Positions 1 to 13,521 of a stretch of 64,000 nucleotides of DNA are shown piece after piece. Numbering within the stretch: the first letter of the stretch is position 1; every line of letters begins with the position of its first letter. The stretch covers positions 20,535,686 to 20,599,685 of the forward strand of contig OU015527.1 in NCBI GenBank assembly GCA_907165065.1. The letters are read 5' to 3'. Origin of the DNA: Caprimulgus europaeus. Taxonomy: Eukaryota; Chordata; Aves; Caprimulgiformes; Caprimulgidae. The notes under the pieces were generated by a model. It was not told where the DNA came from and did not search any database. It saw only the letters and a list, made by a program, of their open reading frames with translations. The translations under genes were made by a program, and so were the position numbers.

Positions 1-2889
1 TGTTTGAAATAGGTTTATTATTTTGTTTTTGCTAAACAATTTTGAAATAGCATTTTGCACAGAATTGAATATTATGAAGAAACTTTAAAGGAAATTTTAA
101 TAGGAACAAACAAGTCAGCAAAGGATTTGACATTTGCAAATTGAAATGTTTCAATGAGGTTTGCTGGACAAACAGGAGGTACTTACATAATCTTTTGGGT
201 ATCAACTTGTATTTCCCTTATTTTCTGCAATGCCTCTAAGGATTTGTAGTCTCAACTAGGTGATTGATTCCTAAAAGAAAATGAAACAGACACCCGTGTT
301 AAACCTACCATAACATTGCAGAACTACTTAGGAGTATTGATGTTCAATTGGTTTGCCTTGAAATTAAATAATAAATTCAGTTTGCCTAATGGCTATTCAC
401 TTGAGGATCCTGCAGAAGGGAATATACAGTCTGTGCATGTCACAGTTCCACATAAGCTACTGCACAAAGAAAACACCTTGTTCTGGGTCATCTCAGTGTT
501 CTGTAGTGTTAAAAAGATTTCAACACTTCAGTTATAGGGGCAGCAATAAAAATAAAACTGAAAATGTGAATGTAGCTTACCATAGATATTACAGAAAGAA
601 ATTTCTATCTTCTATTTATCTATATGTCACAAAAATTACTAGAAATATGTTATATACAGGTTTCTTTCAGGTAGCAGGTAAATTTGACCAATGTAGAAAT
701 CCAACTATTAGTATTTTTGCACTGAATTATTTTAATACAGAATTAAACATAAAGGGGAGACACATGCCTGTGTAACCTCTTTGTGAAACCATGTGACTGT
801 CTTTGTGACAGTACTGACTTTAGGCAGTATCAGTCACTTAACATTTTCCTGTAGTTTACTGCTTTCTCCAGTAAACTCAGAAGAGAACATCCATACAGTA
901 TGTGAAATGTGTTAGGAGCTGGGGGGGAGAATGGGAAAGAGACAAGAGAATGGGACAAGAGAACCCTACCTGCAGCCAGAATTGGTGTCAAAATTAATGT
1001 TAGCAAATGATGGCCCTGGTGGTGGAGGTCAGGAGGCTTTCATCGTTGCTTTTCATGGTGCGACTGCTCTGGGTAGTTAGATTTCAATTTGAAATAATGG
1101 CATTTCACTCCCTGTTGTTTTAAATGGGAAAGTGATTGTGTAGTTACGGAAAATTACTTTCAGAGCTATTCGCAGACTTCAGACACAGTAGATTACTTGA
1201 AAAAGAAAAACACATGTAAGCAATGCCTTTAGAAGTACATCTGAAGAGAAAAAACCTAAGCTCATAGACTGGGCTTAAGATCACAAAGGAAGAATTTAAA
1301 AATTATCCTAACCTGGTGTTAAATCTTATAAATGCAAAACTGGGTTCAGACTTTTAAATAGGATGAAGGTGGATGCCTGCTGAGAATTTTTTAAAAGTTT
1401 ATCTGTAAATAAGATTCAGACATGAGGTGCTGCTGAAAATCACGTTAAGTAACAGTACAAATCTTTAGCCATTCAAATTACTTTAAAACCTAACTCTATG
1501 TGCAAATTCTTCTAACATCAATAAAAATGAGTCACATGAGCCAGGAATGCTCCCTGAACAAAGAGTTCAATTATATTATTTTCAAGCCTGAAAATCCATT
1601 CCTATTTTCTTGATGAATACGTGCTCTTGTCATTACCTTATCCTTTCAGTCTTATTTTGACATACACTGCCCATGGAGCACAGTGGTTGAAAGCCACTTA
1701 TTTGGTACCCAGAATTTCAAAGGATTTTGGCACAGAAGCCAATGAGTAGCTTTCAGTTTTACATTTTAGTTGGTGCCAAAAGAATCACATTTCTCTTCAA
1801 AAGACACTTCTCATTTTGGGAATTTGAGAGATATCTTTACTACTTTGTGCTCAGTGCACATAGACAGCCTCACAGCATGAGCTCTAAGAGCTCTGAAGCT
1901 TTTATATTAATAACTCAATGTCATGGCCTTTACTCATGGGAGTAGCTCCCCTGAATGCAGTAGCATAGTGTTTTGTGCACAGCAAGAATCATGCTGCAGA
2001 CATGGAGATGGTCAACGTTTTGCCAAAATGGAAGAGTGGTCAGGTCCCCACAGTACATGGATGTATTGTACAAGAATACCATATTTTTACAGAGGTCAGA
2101 GAGTGGAAAGGGAAAAAGTGACATCAGAGGATTTCTGCTATCCCAGAGCCATTTTTACTGCTACATTAATAGCTCTCCATGATGCTTCATTAATTAGTGC
2201 AAATGGAATAGCATGAGGAATCTGCTGCTTCTCTATTATTGTTAGCAGAGCTCAGAAAAGTTTAAATGAGCAACTTGCTATGTGCCTCTGTCTCCCAAGA
2301 GAAAACTTAGGACAGAGGAACATGGAAAGTGCTTAATCTCCCTTTCTCCTGTTCTCTTTTTCTTCATACATAGACTCTGCATCTGTTCCAAAACATTCAT
2401 GACAGCTGTATAGATATGCTGTTCCCTAGCAATAATCTTTAATTTCCTCAGGATAAGCTCAAATACTTCATGTCACTCTGTAAACAGTGTTAAAAACAAC
2501 ATGAAAACAACTTTTCTTCTACTAGCCTTATCATCCACTTAGATATGTCTTTTTTTTTCCCCTCTGAATTCTAACTTAAATTGTGCTTTACACATCAAAG
2601 TTCAGGTTTTGCACAGAAAAGAATTAGAGAAAGTCTAAACTAGCTTATTTTTGTATACTTCAACAGAAATGTAGGCAGCCTAAGATGTTTTTTATAATCA
2701 TTTGTAGAAAATTAAAATAAAATGAGAAACTACAGCGGAACTGAAAGAGTTCTCTAAAAGGTAGCATTATGCATATAATAATACTGCTTAAAGCTTGATT
2801 AATAGTTCTTGTACAGCAATACATAAAATACATAACAGTAGCACTTCTGTACTCTTTTACAGTAGTAAATAATAGTTGTATATACAAGG
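1..2889. other. AT-rich non-coding DNA, no gene recognised
   Basis: I see no recognisable coding exon, RNA gene or transposon here. Open frames up to about 128 codons (for example 389-775 on the plus strand) have no domain, no recognisable family resemblance and no convincing splice context, as expected by chance in AT-rich DNA. The right edge is the truncated end of a minus-strand CR1. It could be intergenic or intronic. Confidence 0.6.
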
Positions 2890-4705
2890 TTTACTTCTTG
2901 CACTAAAGGTCTCGAACCTGATCTTCTCCTGTCGTGGGTGTTTATTCATCCTCCCAGTCCCTGCCTCTGCCTTCTGCAGCTTGGGGTTGTGGCTCAAGAA
3001 CTTGTGGTTGAAGACTGGGGCAAAGAAGTCTTTGAATACTTCACCCTTCTCCATATCACAGGTGACCAGGTCTCCCATTTCCTTCTGGAGAGGGTCCATA
3101 TTTTCCCTAGTCTTCTTTTTATCTCCAATGTACCTATAAAAGGGTTTTTTTGTTGGCCTTGAAATCCCTGGCCAGATTTAATTATGTCAGGGCTTTAGCC
3201 TTTCTAACCTGATCCCTGGCTGCTGGACAATTTTCCTGTATTTCTCCCAGGCTACCTGTCCTTGCTTCCACCCTCTGCAGGCTTCATTTTGACTTTGAAT
3301 TTGTCCAGGAACTCCTCGTACATCCACACAGGCCTCCTGGTGTTTCTGCTTGACCTCTTCTTTGTTGGGATGCATCACTCCTGGGCTTGGAGCAGGTGAT
3401 CCTTGAATAATAACCAGCTTTCTTGGACCCCTCTTCCCTCCAGGGCTTTATCCTAGGGAACTCTATCAAGCAGGTCCCTGAAGAGGTCAAAGAGTGCTCT
3501 CCTGAAGTCCACGGTAGTGAGCCTACTTCGTGCCCTCCTTGCTGCCCTAAGGATCTTCAAGTTCACTATTTCATGGTCACTGCATCCAAGACTGCCCTTG
3601 AGCTTCACATTCCCCAACAGTCCCTCCTTGTTGGTGAAAGCAAAGTCCAGCATAACATCTCTCCTTGTCAGCTCCTCTTGGAGAAGGAAGTTGTCACTGA
3701 CACATTCCAGGAACCTCCTAGATTGCTTAAGCGCTTTTATGTTGCCCCTCCAACAGATATCTGGGTGGTTGAAGTCCCCCATGAGGAGCAGGGCTTGTGC
3801 ACGTGAGGCTGCTCCTATCTGTCTATAGAGGGCCTCACCCGCTCGGTCTTTCTGGTTGGGTGGACTGTAGCAGACCCACACTGTAATGTCACCTGTCCCT
3901 GTCTTCCCTTTAGTACTAACCCATAAGCTCTAGGTTGGCTCCTCATCTATCTCCAGGTGGAGCTCCATACACTCCCGCTGATTGTTAACATAGAAGGTGA
4001 CACCCTCTCCTCATCAACCCTGCTTGTCGTCCCTAAAGAGCCTGTATTTTTATATTCCAACACTCCAGTCATGGAAGACATCCCACCATGTCTCTGTGAT
4101 GCCAATCAGATTATAGTCCTGCAGGTGTACGCATATCTCTTAACTCCTCTTGTTTATTTCCTATGTTGCATGCATTTGTATAGAGGCATTTAATCTGTGC
4201 CCCTGATTAAACTGACCTACCGGCTTGAGTGGCTGGAATCCATTGTGACATTCCTTAGGTGCTCTCCTACTCACCTATGATCCTTCTGCAGGCTCTGGCA
4301 TCTGTTGCTGGCAGTGGGACCAAACTGGCAGGAGTGGGATGGATTGAGGTACCCCTCCCCAGTAACTTTGTTTTTTTCAAGCACATAGGTTTCCCTGGAG
4401 GGGCAGAGAAGGATCCAGCGTAGTCGTATCAGCCCTTGAGATGGTCAGCCTTCTGGTTCTCACCATAGGAGGCAGCTAAGGAACATTTGTTGCTGCTCTA
4501 GTTAGCCTGGCTTATTCTGTAGTTGGATACAATGGCATGAGCTTTGCCTTTTGGCCCCCACCCTCCAAGTCCTTCAGTTTAAAGACAGATTCACCAAACT
4601 GGCCAGCCTACTGCCAAAGATTCCCTTGCCTCTTCTAGACAGATGGATTCCATCTCTCTCTAACAGGTTATAGTCCTCCAAGAATATCCCATGGTCATAA
4701 AAGCT
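2890..4705 (-). mobile_element. CR1 LINE fragment: partial ORF1 region plus ORF2 endonuclease; lacks RT and 3' end
   Basis: This is a minus-strand CR1 non-LTR retrotransposon copy. CR1 ORF2 normally encodes an apurinic-type endonuclease followed by a reverse transcriptase. Read right to left, about 4700-4210 resembles the ORF1 3' part and inter-ORF region. ORF2 begins near 4200 with the endonuclease start (YTNA..GNKQEEL, then a diverged GITETWW block). The catalytic-type core MGDFNHPDICW is intact at about 3750-3782, followed by TNKEGLLGNVKLKG and CSDHE. The longest uninterrupted stretch is 3453-3881. The linker between endonuclease and RT (GDLVTCDMEK) is readable near 3040-3080, then similarity stops near 2890. 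Stops and frameshifts separate the blocks, so it cannot encode a working protein. The missing 3' end is unusual, because CR1 integration starts from the 3' end and copies are normally 5'-truncated. A later deletion or rearrangement is inferred. Edges are approximate to about 20 bp. Confidence 0.88.
3453..3881 (-). pseudogene. CR1 ORF2 endonuclease remnant (142 codons open)
   Basis: This is the longest open stretch of the CR1 copy at 2890-4705. It covers the middle and end of the endonuclease. YSPPNQ corresponds to the usual CYRPPDQ block, and MGDFNHP carries the Asp and Asn expected in the active site. CSDHEIV carries the C-terminal Asp-His pair typical of this nuclease fold. LTTVDFRRALFDLF is the conserved tail after the nuclease. 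The family's endonuclease domain is about 220-240 residues, so this is roughly the C-terminal two thirds. The upstream part lies in other frames. No promoter or complete ORF remains. The plus-strand open frame over the same interval (3423-3806) is only its antisense shadow. Confidence 0.85.
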
Positions 4706-7700
4706 AAAACACAATATCCCCTTGGTATATCTAAATACCAGTTTGGGTTTACCAATTTTAATATTCCCTTCTCCTCAGCCGCTTGCCCCTGCAGACTAGT
4801 GAAACATTGGGAAATTGGAAAGTCCTTAGTCTTCCAGCAACAATTGAAAACATTAATTTGTTATCAGCATTCTTTTCATAACAAATCTCATCCTGAAACC
4901 AAAACATAGTGCTCTTCTAGCTACTAAGAAGAAAACTAACTCTGATCCAGCCAAAAACCAGGACAGAATTGAAAAATCAATTAACTCTTCCCCAGTATGT
5001 GGAGAGGTATTAATAAGCTGATATCCCGTCTTTTAATTTCCTTCACCTTTCTCATATGCTTTTCCTAGTCCCTCTCTCTCTCCTTTCACTCTGCCTTTTC
5101 TATTTATTTTTTTATAGTACTTATTAATGAAGTGCCATTTCAGAAATGTCAGTTTTAGACCTTGCTGTGGGTGACCTTAACTCTGATTCTGTCACTGAAG
5201 AGTACAGTGAAGCTTCAGTTACAGCCTTGGAGTACTGCTTACATGTTGTGACATTTTGTTGAAGTGCTAAATTGGCAAAGATACATCTTACAGTATCAAG
5301 GAGACTGTTTAAAATGACTCAAAGTGATACAGAGACACAAGTGAAAATTTGTGTGTGGATTGTTTTGCATAAACATTTACCTACTTTACCTCTGTGATTA
5401 TCAGATTATGTGGTTACTATTTGGAATTGAGTGAGATACAATAGTTCATCTTCCAGAAACAAAGATCAGGCAGAGATGGAGATAGGAAGGGTCAAGTGCT
5501 CTTTTGTCTTTGTTGCGTGAATGTACAGGTTGCACTAACCTCTGAGGGACAAGGCCTGAAAGCCACTCAGTGCACTGACTTTCAGAGGACAACAGACATC
5601 TTATGTAAGAAAAGGAAACTTTCCCTCTGTCGTGGTTACCAGCTCAAAACCAACAGTCTAGATGTGATGTCTTCCTGTGGAAAATCTCTGTACCATGGAG
5701 GAGAAGTGGAAAATCAGAAAGAGTCTTGCCTCTGCTCAAGAAAGGGAGATATAAGGTAAGTTTTAAATACATGGAGAACAGCTTGGAGAAGGCAGAACAA
5801 CCTGGGCTGAAACAAACCTGGAACAAATTTCTTCATTCTGAGGTGGGACTCACATCAGTGATCATATATTTCGCATAGGCTTCAGAGAAGCGGAAGACAT
5901 TGGACTGGGATATGAGTCTGTGTTACTGAAATAAGGTATTGAGTAAGAAACGATGAGAACAGGCACATGTGATCTTCTGGTGACAAGCATGTCTGTAGAT
6001 TTTGAGGTTTCTTTTTACTGGAGGTCCAGGATCTGGAAACACAAGCATTATTCTTTTGGGAAATATGATATTTCAGTGTAGGTGTTAAGTTCTGCAGATG
6101 GAGAACTGATGTAACATATAGTACAATTCTCAGATTTGCATAAGTATGAGAAGTAATATACAGCCATGCAAAAAAACCCCAAAGTCAAAGAATGAAAGAG
6201 ACATGCTAAGAGAGACACATGCATTTCTGTACAGCTTATAACCTTAGTGTTGGAACTGTTTACTGCTTGAAAATTACTTTGCTGTTTCACTTTTATGGTA
6301 TGTTTAGTATAACAGTTGCATTGCCAAACACTCTCAGTGTGTAGAATTGCACAGTAACTGTAGGATAAAACTCTGATTTCGTTAGAGGACAACAGAAAGA
6401 CAGGTATTTAACAAGAAAAACTGAACTTTCCTTTTGGGGAGCTCTTGCATTAGTTTTCAGTGTATTTTTGTGATAAACAAATTCTCCTCAATGACCTGTT
6501 TTCTGACTTCCTAATATAAATCCAGGCATATTTTTTGTATGCTTTAATATATTTTCCAATCAATATATCAAATATCTTGTTTTAAAAAGGGCTCTTTAGA
6601 AAATCTGATTTAAATTTTCATTTTTCTTTCTTTCATCATATACTTTCTCCATACTAGAAAAATGATAGGAATAAAACAAAAATATAATAAAAGTAGAAGA
6701 AAAATGCTTTCTCATTATTTTAATACTTTTCTAAAGGAAAAGGGAAAAAGTATCAAAGTACTAAAAAAAATCCTATCTCAAATTCTAGATTTTTTTTTTC
6801 AAATCTTTTAGTAGGAAAACATTAACTTTCCTTAGAAATGGTTATTATCTAATGGAGAGAGGAAGGCAAACAAAATCAGAAAGAGATAAATTAAATTTAT
6901 AAAACAAAATAACTGTAATCAGTATTGTAATGACACCTTTTTCTTTCTCTTCAAAAAAGCTGCAGAGAAAGGAAAGATTTTGCACCTGAAATGAGACCCA
7001 GACATACTATTTTTCATGGAGAACAAACAACTCGCACATTATGGAGTGTATTTAAAAAAAAATAAAAATCTTTTTTAAGTTTCAGTCTGGAGTTCTCAAT
7101 GGGTTCTTGCATGACATATACTATGGAATTGCATTTTCTCTGTTATAAACTGAGGTTGCCTCTGTCAAGCTGAAGGCAACTTCTCAGGTTAGGCTAGCTA
7201 CAGTTTTGTCCCAAATTTGACTTAATAAGAACATTTATATCCAGTTGTCTTTCTGTGAAGAAAGGTTTACAAATGGCTCATATGCAAAGGTTGCTCCAGT
7301 ATGGATCATTGCATTCAGCCAAATGTCAGTTCAGGGTTGATCTCTTTCTGGTGTTGTTAATAAGCTATGTAAAATAATACTTTACTTGTTCTTAGAATAT
7401 GAAGCGTAAAACAGAATTTTAAAGGATAACATTAAGGGCAGTTACTGTTTTCTGTGAAAAGTAACCTAGTGAAAAGACTTTTTCTTTATAGACTGTGTTT
7501 ATTTATGTTAGTAAGTGGATTCAGATGGCTGTGTATGTTCTACTGATATTCTTTTCCCATGTGAAACAAAAAAGAGCAGGTCACAGCATTGTTACTGTTT
7601 GCTTACACCTACATGGAAATTCCTTTCCTTTTTTGTTTGAATTAGGTTATTACATTACAGTCCACAGATGAAAACTCTTTGCTTCTTGTTGAAATTCATT

Positions 7701-10700
7701 TTCATTACTAATGTTTTTCTCTTACTTTCTACTTTTCCTTTCACAATGAAAAAAATCTATTTCAACTTAAGGAAGACTATATTAAAATTTTTAACTTTAT
7801 TTATTTATCAGAATAACCTGCAGTGTTTCTCAGACAAACAATTAATAAACTTCACAAAGACTAGCTAGGCAAGTTGGTATGATTTCAGTATAACTTTTAG
7901 AGAGCTATTGGATATTATAGATCACTCTGTAACTTAAGGTACATAAGAAAAATAAATGAGGCTTGATTTCATCTGGGTCTCTACAAGCAAGTTGTGAGGG
8001 GGAGCTGACTATCTAGCCAACTTAATGCTCTTTTATTCATATGAAGAGTAAAAAGAACCACAAAGTACAAAAACTCTGAGAAACTATACTATGCTGATCA
8101 TACCAAAACAGATCAAAATGAATGTTTGGATCTGTAGATTTAAACTGTATGCACCACCTAAAAAAGAAAATTAACTCACTTGTGTCACTTGAAATAATAA
8201 TTTTATTTTAAAAGCTAAGGGTTTAATTTTGATCTCACTGGAGACATAGGATACTATGTTACTGTGCAACATTTTTAGCACACACAAATGTAAAAGGGCT
8301 TGCCTCTCTAGCAAGCACTAGGCAATCAACATCAGATATGACAAAAGAAGAACTGAAATCAAAGACATCTTCAGGTATTTGAAAATTAAAGGTAATAAGA
8401 TCTCTTTATAAGTTGCATCATACCAGGCTGTTGTAATTGATTAAAAATGCTCTGCTCTGCAGAGTTTTGTGGATAGAAGTGTCTTCCAACTGTAAATGCA
8501 CTGAAACTTGTTGATATTGAAGACAGATTTAACAGAAATTGGTATTGTGTTAGGAGAGTGGAAATGCCATTCCTGGTAGGGGAAGACTGTGGGAAAAAGT
8601 CACGAAGTGTATTTATGGGAGGACAACACAAAGGAAGTAGGAGGGCAAGCAGAGGTGACTTTTTTATTTTTTTCTACTGGCATCCCTTGAAGAAGCATCT
8701 GGACTGAAACTCCCACATAACTGTGGTTTTGTGTGAGTGATGGTGCATTTGTGTGCTTCCTGCAGCCACAGCCCAAGTGAGGCGTGAAGCATCCTACTGC
8801 TCAAGGGCAGCAGCTGAGAAGCAGGAGGGACTGGGATGTCCAGCCGGCCAGGAAATTAGGTCACAGAAGCCCCTCCACTGTCCAGAAGAAACATTTCTGC
8901 TTTGTGGGGTGAACTCCCAGTGCCTCTGCTGCTACTCAAGGTGCAAAGGCATCCTCCTTCCATGCTTCTGACAGTCCACCTGTCTCAGTTTACTCAGTGG
9001 CTTGCTTGTTAATAACACCCTTATCTCCTATCTCTGGCTTTTATTCATTAGGTACTCCAGCTTACTAACAATGTAGAATAAACATTAGTATGATTTATAC
9101 TACAGCATTTTAAAAAGCATATGATAATCCCATGTGAAGTAGGACATCAATCTGAATAAATAGGAGTATACTATATATTGATGATTGAAGTAGCTTAGTA
9201 GAAACGGATAAATTCTACTTTCTGTATCATCAACCATCTCCCCACAGTACATAGGCTCCCAAATTAGGTGATTTTGCATTTACTTTAGTAATGTTCATAT
9301 GAATTAATATTCTTATTAATTTCAGAGTTGAGGATAGGTTTAGTCTATTTTCCTCTCATTGGAAAACCTTCCACTGTTGCAAATACTTTTGAATTATGTG
9401 CACAGGAGGCATACACTTCAAAACGTGGTTTGTTGTGAGATGAATTACTTCTACAGGTTTCAAAATTACAGTTTTTCTTGAGCTAATAACCCTGAGATAT
9501 GTCATCAATGACCTGGTTTTCACAATGCTGTCAGTACTTATGAATATGTTTACCCCAATGCTGTACAACGTCATTATGGGTTGAGGGTTCTCCTGACATT
9601 TCTAGAGAGCACAGAGGAACACCATCTCCTCAGTTCATGAGGCAAAAGCTGGGAGACTATATAAATGCATAACATAAAGCAAAATTTAAAACTGAAGGCA
9701 GATGGGAAATGGTAGAAATAAGTACAAAAATAAGGGCTGGAATATGATACAGAAGGGTTGGAGTGGAGCAAAGCTATTCAAGAGAAGAAAAGAGGCAGAA
9801 CCATGCATGATACTAGTTGTACACAATGAGAGTGGCCATGGGGAAAGGAGAAATCTATTGTTCAACTCCTGTTTCAGCTGTACATGTCTGTTGGTGACAG
9901 GGATTGCAGAGATATGGACCCTGGTAAGGTCATTTTTTTCATTATTGTCCCAGCTGAGATGCTCTTATATTATAAGTCTTTTTATACTTCTCCAGTAACT
10001 CCTAGAAAATATGTCAGTACTCTTCATGTTATAATTAATGTGTCAACGTATTCTTGGCATGGACATCTGTGCACTACCAAACCACTGCAGAAGAAAAATA
10101 ATTGCTACAGGGGTAGATTTTTATTTCAGTCTCTTTTTTTTTTTTAATGAAATGATTTTTAAAAAGATCTGTAAGCAGAGAAATGGTGTATAAAACAATG
10201 AAAAATACTTTAATGAGATCATTATAATGATGGTGGTGCAATGAAGCACCTTTATGAGAGTGGTTTAAAAGACAATCAGTGATATGAAGATGAGTTTGTA
10301 TAAACATGGGCATGACCAAAGTATTTGGGTTATGGAGTCTGTATGTTTTCCTGGAAATTGTCATGATAATCTGAAAATGTTCTATATTACCTGTTATCAA
10401 ATCTTTTTAATCATGCTAAGCAGTGTCTGATCATCTGTTCATCATACAATGGAAAACAATTTCTTCCATTAACCAACATATTGAAATTTCGAGAGAAAAA
10501 ATATCTGGATACTTTCCATCCTGCAAAATTACTCTGGCCCAGGGTTCTCATGTACACCTTTAATGCAAACTATTTTTAATTTGCAGTTTTGACAAGCCTC
10601 TTGCTATTAATTAAAGACTGATTCTTCAAATGTGCAAGCATAAAACTGTTAATTGTGTTGGCATGAATATGTCTGGTTGCAGCACTGAGTTGAAAAACTA

Positions 10701-13521
10701 AGTGAAAATGAAGAGAAAAAGAAAACAAAGAAAGAAAATCCAGAGTGAGTTCCATGGGAATTTAAAAGGTTTCTGGGATACTTATGTGCAAATGAAGGCA
10801 TTTAATTGTAAGGTGTCTTCAGTGATAAATGGTAACAAAAATATGCTTGAATAAATTCTCCATTACAAAATGAGAAATTATGTCATGACTTTGCCCTTTT
10901 CATTGTTTCTTGAGAAAGGTGAACCTCACTAAAAAATTTATACCAGGAGAGCTTCAGGTCTTTTGCACTGCTAATGAACTGAGTAACTGAGAAAACAACA
11001 CCTTTGCAATTAATATAAATGCAAAAAAGTGGCTTCCTGACAAAAAGAGAAAACAATGAGGGAAACTTTCTAAATTATAAATGTAATACTTAAATAAACT
11101 GCCTAAAAAAATCTAATTCAGTCCTGCAAAGAAGCAACTACCACTGTTAAAAAGTATACAAAAAATGAATGATACTTTTTTCTCAGCTCATAGAAGACAT
11201 GAAGCATGCACTTGAAGTACATATTAGCATACCCCTGTGAGTACATTCAGTGGATGCCCCTTAGTCCAGAGAAATGAGCAGAAATACCCAGTCTCAGCTC
11301 AAAAATGCAAACCCAGGATTTGTTAGCTCCAAATACCAAAAGGTATAACAGGCCATGAGGAGCTCCTGAGAAAGAGCTAGGCAGCATGTTGCCAGGACCT
11401 TAACCACTTAAAACAGTAAGAACTTTGCCAGATGAAAATGCCCACTTTTATGCCAAGTATATGTTTGCAGCTGTGATGGTGTCTGGATACAAGAGCAGTT
11501 GGATTTGTGGGGCAATGTGTTTTATTAGCCCAGGTGAGACAGTTGAAGAAGTTCTAGATTCACTGTTTTTATCACCCATTTGTAAAGACAGATAATCCTA
11601 GAAAGAGAGCCATGCCCTAAGCAGGAGGAAATAAAAGAGTAAAAAAGCAGAGCAGTCTCTCTTAGTCTGTCCAAGGGCAAGCCCTTACTGTTCCCATGCC
11701 AAGCAAACCACCTAGGAATGTGAGATGTGCCTCTGTGAATGAGAGGTCCCTCTTGACATTTGCATTTCTGCCTTTATAGGAAGGTAAAATAAATGCATCA
11801 TAATGCAATATGTTGAAAAATAGTTACACTATAGAGGGCAAGCCCTTTGTATCATTGTCCAACTCCTTTTAACTTTTATGCTTTTTCAGTCAACGGTGCA
11901 ACTTGCTCATGTGGAGACTAGGAGTCATCCTAGATTGAAGGATATTTGTCTGGAAATAACATCATTTCAATGTCTGCTTGAACGGAAATGTAAAATAAAC
12001 TTCAGACAATATTCTATTGTTCAGAAAAGTTGCCATGACTATTTGTCTATTTATTGTAGTGCTGGGGAATGGGGAACTATGTACTTTGAATCCTAGCTGT
12101 TTATCCTCATTCACACATGTTCTATTTTGCACTAGTGTACACAGAAAAAAAAAGTCACTGGAAGGACTGGTTTTATGAAAAAGACTGGGTTAAAATGTAG
12201 ATGTTTCCAGTTCAAAGTTAGTTTCCTTCAGTATATTTTTCTGCAGTGCTATATGTAGAGTAGGCTCTCAAACTTCAATGTAATGTTTATCAGTGATTTC
12301 CCCATTGTAAGTTTTTTGCCTCTCTCAGCATGCAAAATGCTGTGATGGTTTTTGTAATCTGAGGATATTAAACTGTAAGATACATTTACAGGAACAGTTT
12401 ACAGAACTCCTTCTATGACTACAGCAGGTTTATTCCAAGAATACATATTGCAGATAATCTTTAAATTTGCTGGAAGTGCTTGACTATGGAATATAATAAA
12501 AATCAATTGTAGAAAAAGAAATCAACTGCAGCATTGCATAAAAAGACTCTTGCTTTGCAAAGCCAAGGTTTTATTGTCTTGCTGTAGGCAAGTGATAATT
12601 TTGGCAATGGTAAATGCTGTGTTGCAGTAAGTTATACTGTTCTGCGTTAATAGGTCCAGATAGTGATGTCTTTGACTATATGATATTAGTTTAGGTAAAT
12701 CACAAAAAAATCTTATAGAAAAGGTTTGAATAGGCCACGCAAAATTAATATTAAATTTCTTGTCATCTACCTCATTACCTTGTTAGATGATTTGTATTAA
12801 AAGCAGTGAAGCAGAGAATCAGTAACCTGGGCCTTTGCCATTTCTGCAGTGATTCAGGTATGCGTATCACACAATTTATACAGAAATTATGTAGGTTGAG
12901 CATGCTTTCCTGGAATATAAGTGCATCAGACCAGAAATTATGACTTTATAATAATACTTCAAGGTTCTACTTTTTGAAATTAGCCCTGAAAACCGTTGCT
13001 ATTAAGTTGCAGGGCTACTGGGTATCACAAGAAATATTCTTGTTTGTACCTTATCGTTAAATAAGTCTATATCTATATGTTTATACTTATCCAGTATATC
13101 TACATAAACCTGTAAATATGTAAACTGCTATTCATAAAGACAAGGAAACTATATGTGACTATATCTGAATAAATAAAAATAATGACTGCTTTCTAGTTGT
13201 TTGTTTGTTTTCTTGTTGGGGGTTTTTTAAACATAAAAATATTTTAAAATAGTCCCTTAGATATCTATTTTTAAAAAGGAGGAGATTATAAGGCAAAGTA
13301 TTTTGACTGCTGGTCTTGTTAAAAATTATATTTCTGGAACATATAGTCTCTCAATGAGAATAAAATTCAAATCCAGCTTTGGCAACCCACAGTCTTACTG
13401 AGCAATCTTGTTAGAAATGATGGGGTAGTTGGGAAAAAAAAGGCTTCTAGGTTGGAGGAAATAAATGCATCATGAGATGCTGGTTTCATTGGTGAAGCTG
13501 TTTTAATAATCTCTGTAATTT
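4706..13521. other. Long AT-rich non-coding stretch; one open splice-bounded segment
   Basis: About 8.8 kb between two CR1 copies. I recognise no gene, RNA or transposon. Open frames are short and unrelated to known domains. The only segment with a suggestive structure is 5529-5755, entered separately. The block around 8740-8990 is less AT-rich and open for 72 codons on the plus strand, but it shows no recognisable protein. Confidence 0.55.
5529..5755 (+). other. Possible exon of unknown transcript (open between acceptor and donor signals)
   Basis: The segment begins after TGTACAG (AG at 5527-5528), preceded by a T-rich run with several purine interruptions. It ends at AAG|GTAAGT (GT at 5756-5757), a near-ideal vertebrate 5' splice site. 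One plus frame stays open across all 227 bp, and its stop codon lies inside the donor site itself. The roughly 76 encoded residues are Cys-, Lys- and Ser-rich and match nothing I recognise. No neighbouring exon could be identified. It may be an exon of a lineage-specific or non-coding transcript, or a chance coincidence. Splice-like signals are common in 64 kb, so confidence is low. Confidence 0.2.

Noticed and set aside
2900..2920. tRNA B-box-like sequence (ggtctcgaacctgat)
   Set aside because: No A box or cloverleaf can be built around it. It lies in or at the edge of CR1-derived sequence.
3423..3806. 127-codon plus-strand open frame
   Set aside because: It is the antisense shadow of the CR1 endonuclease on the minus strand.
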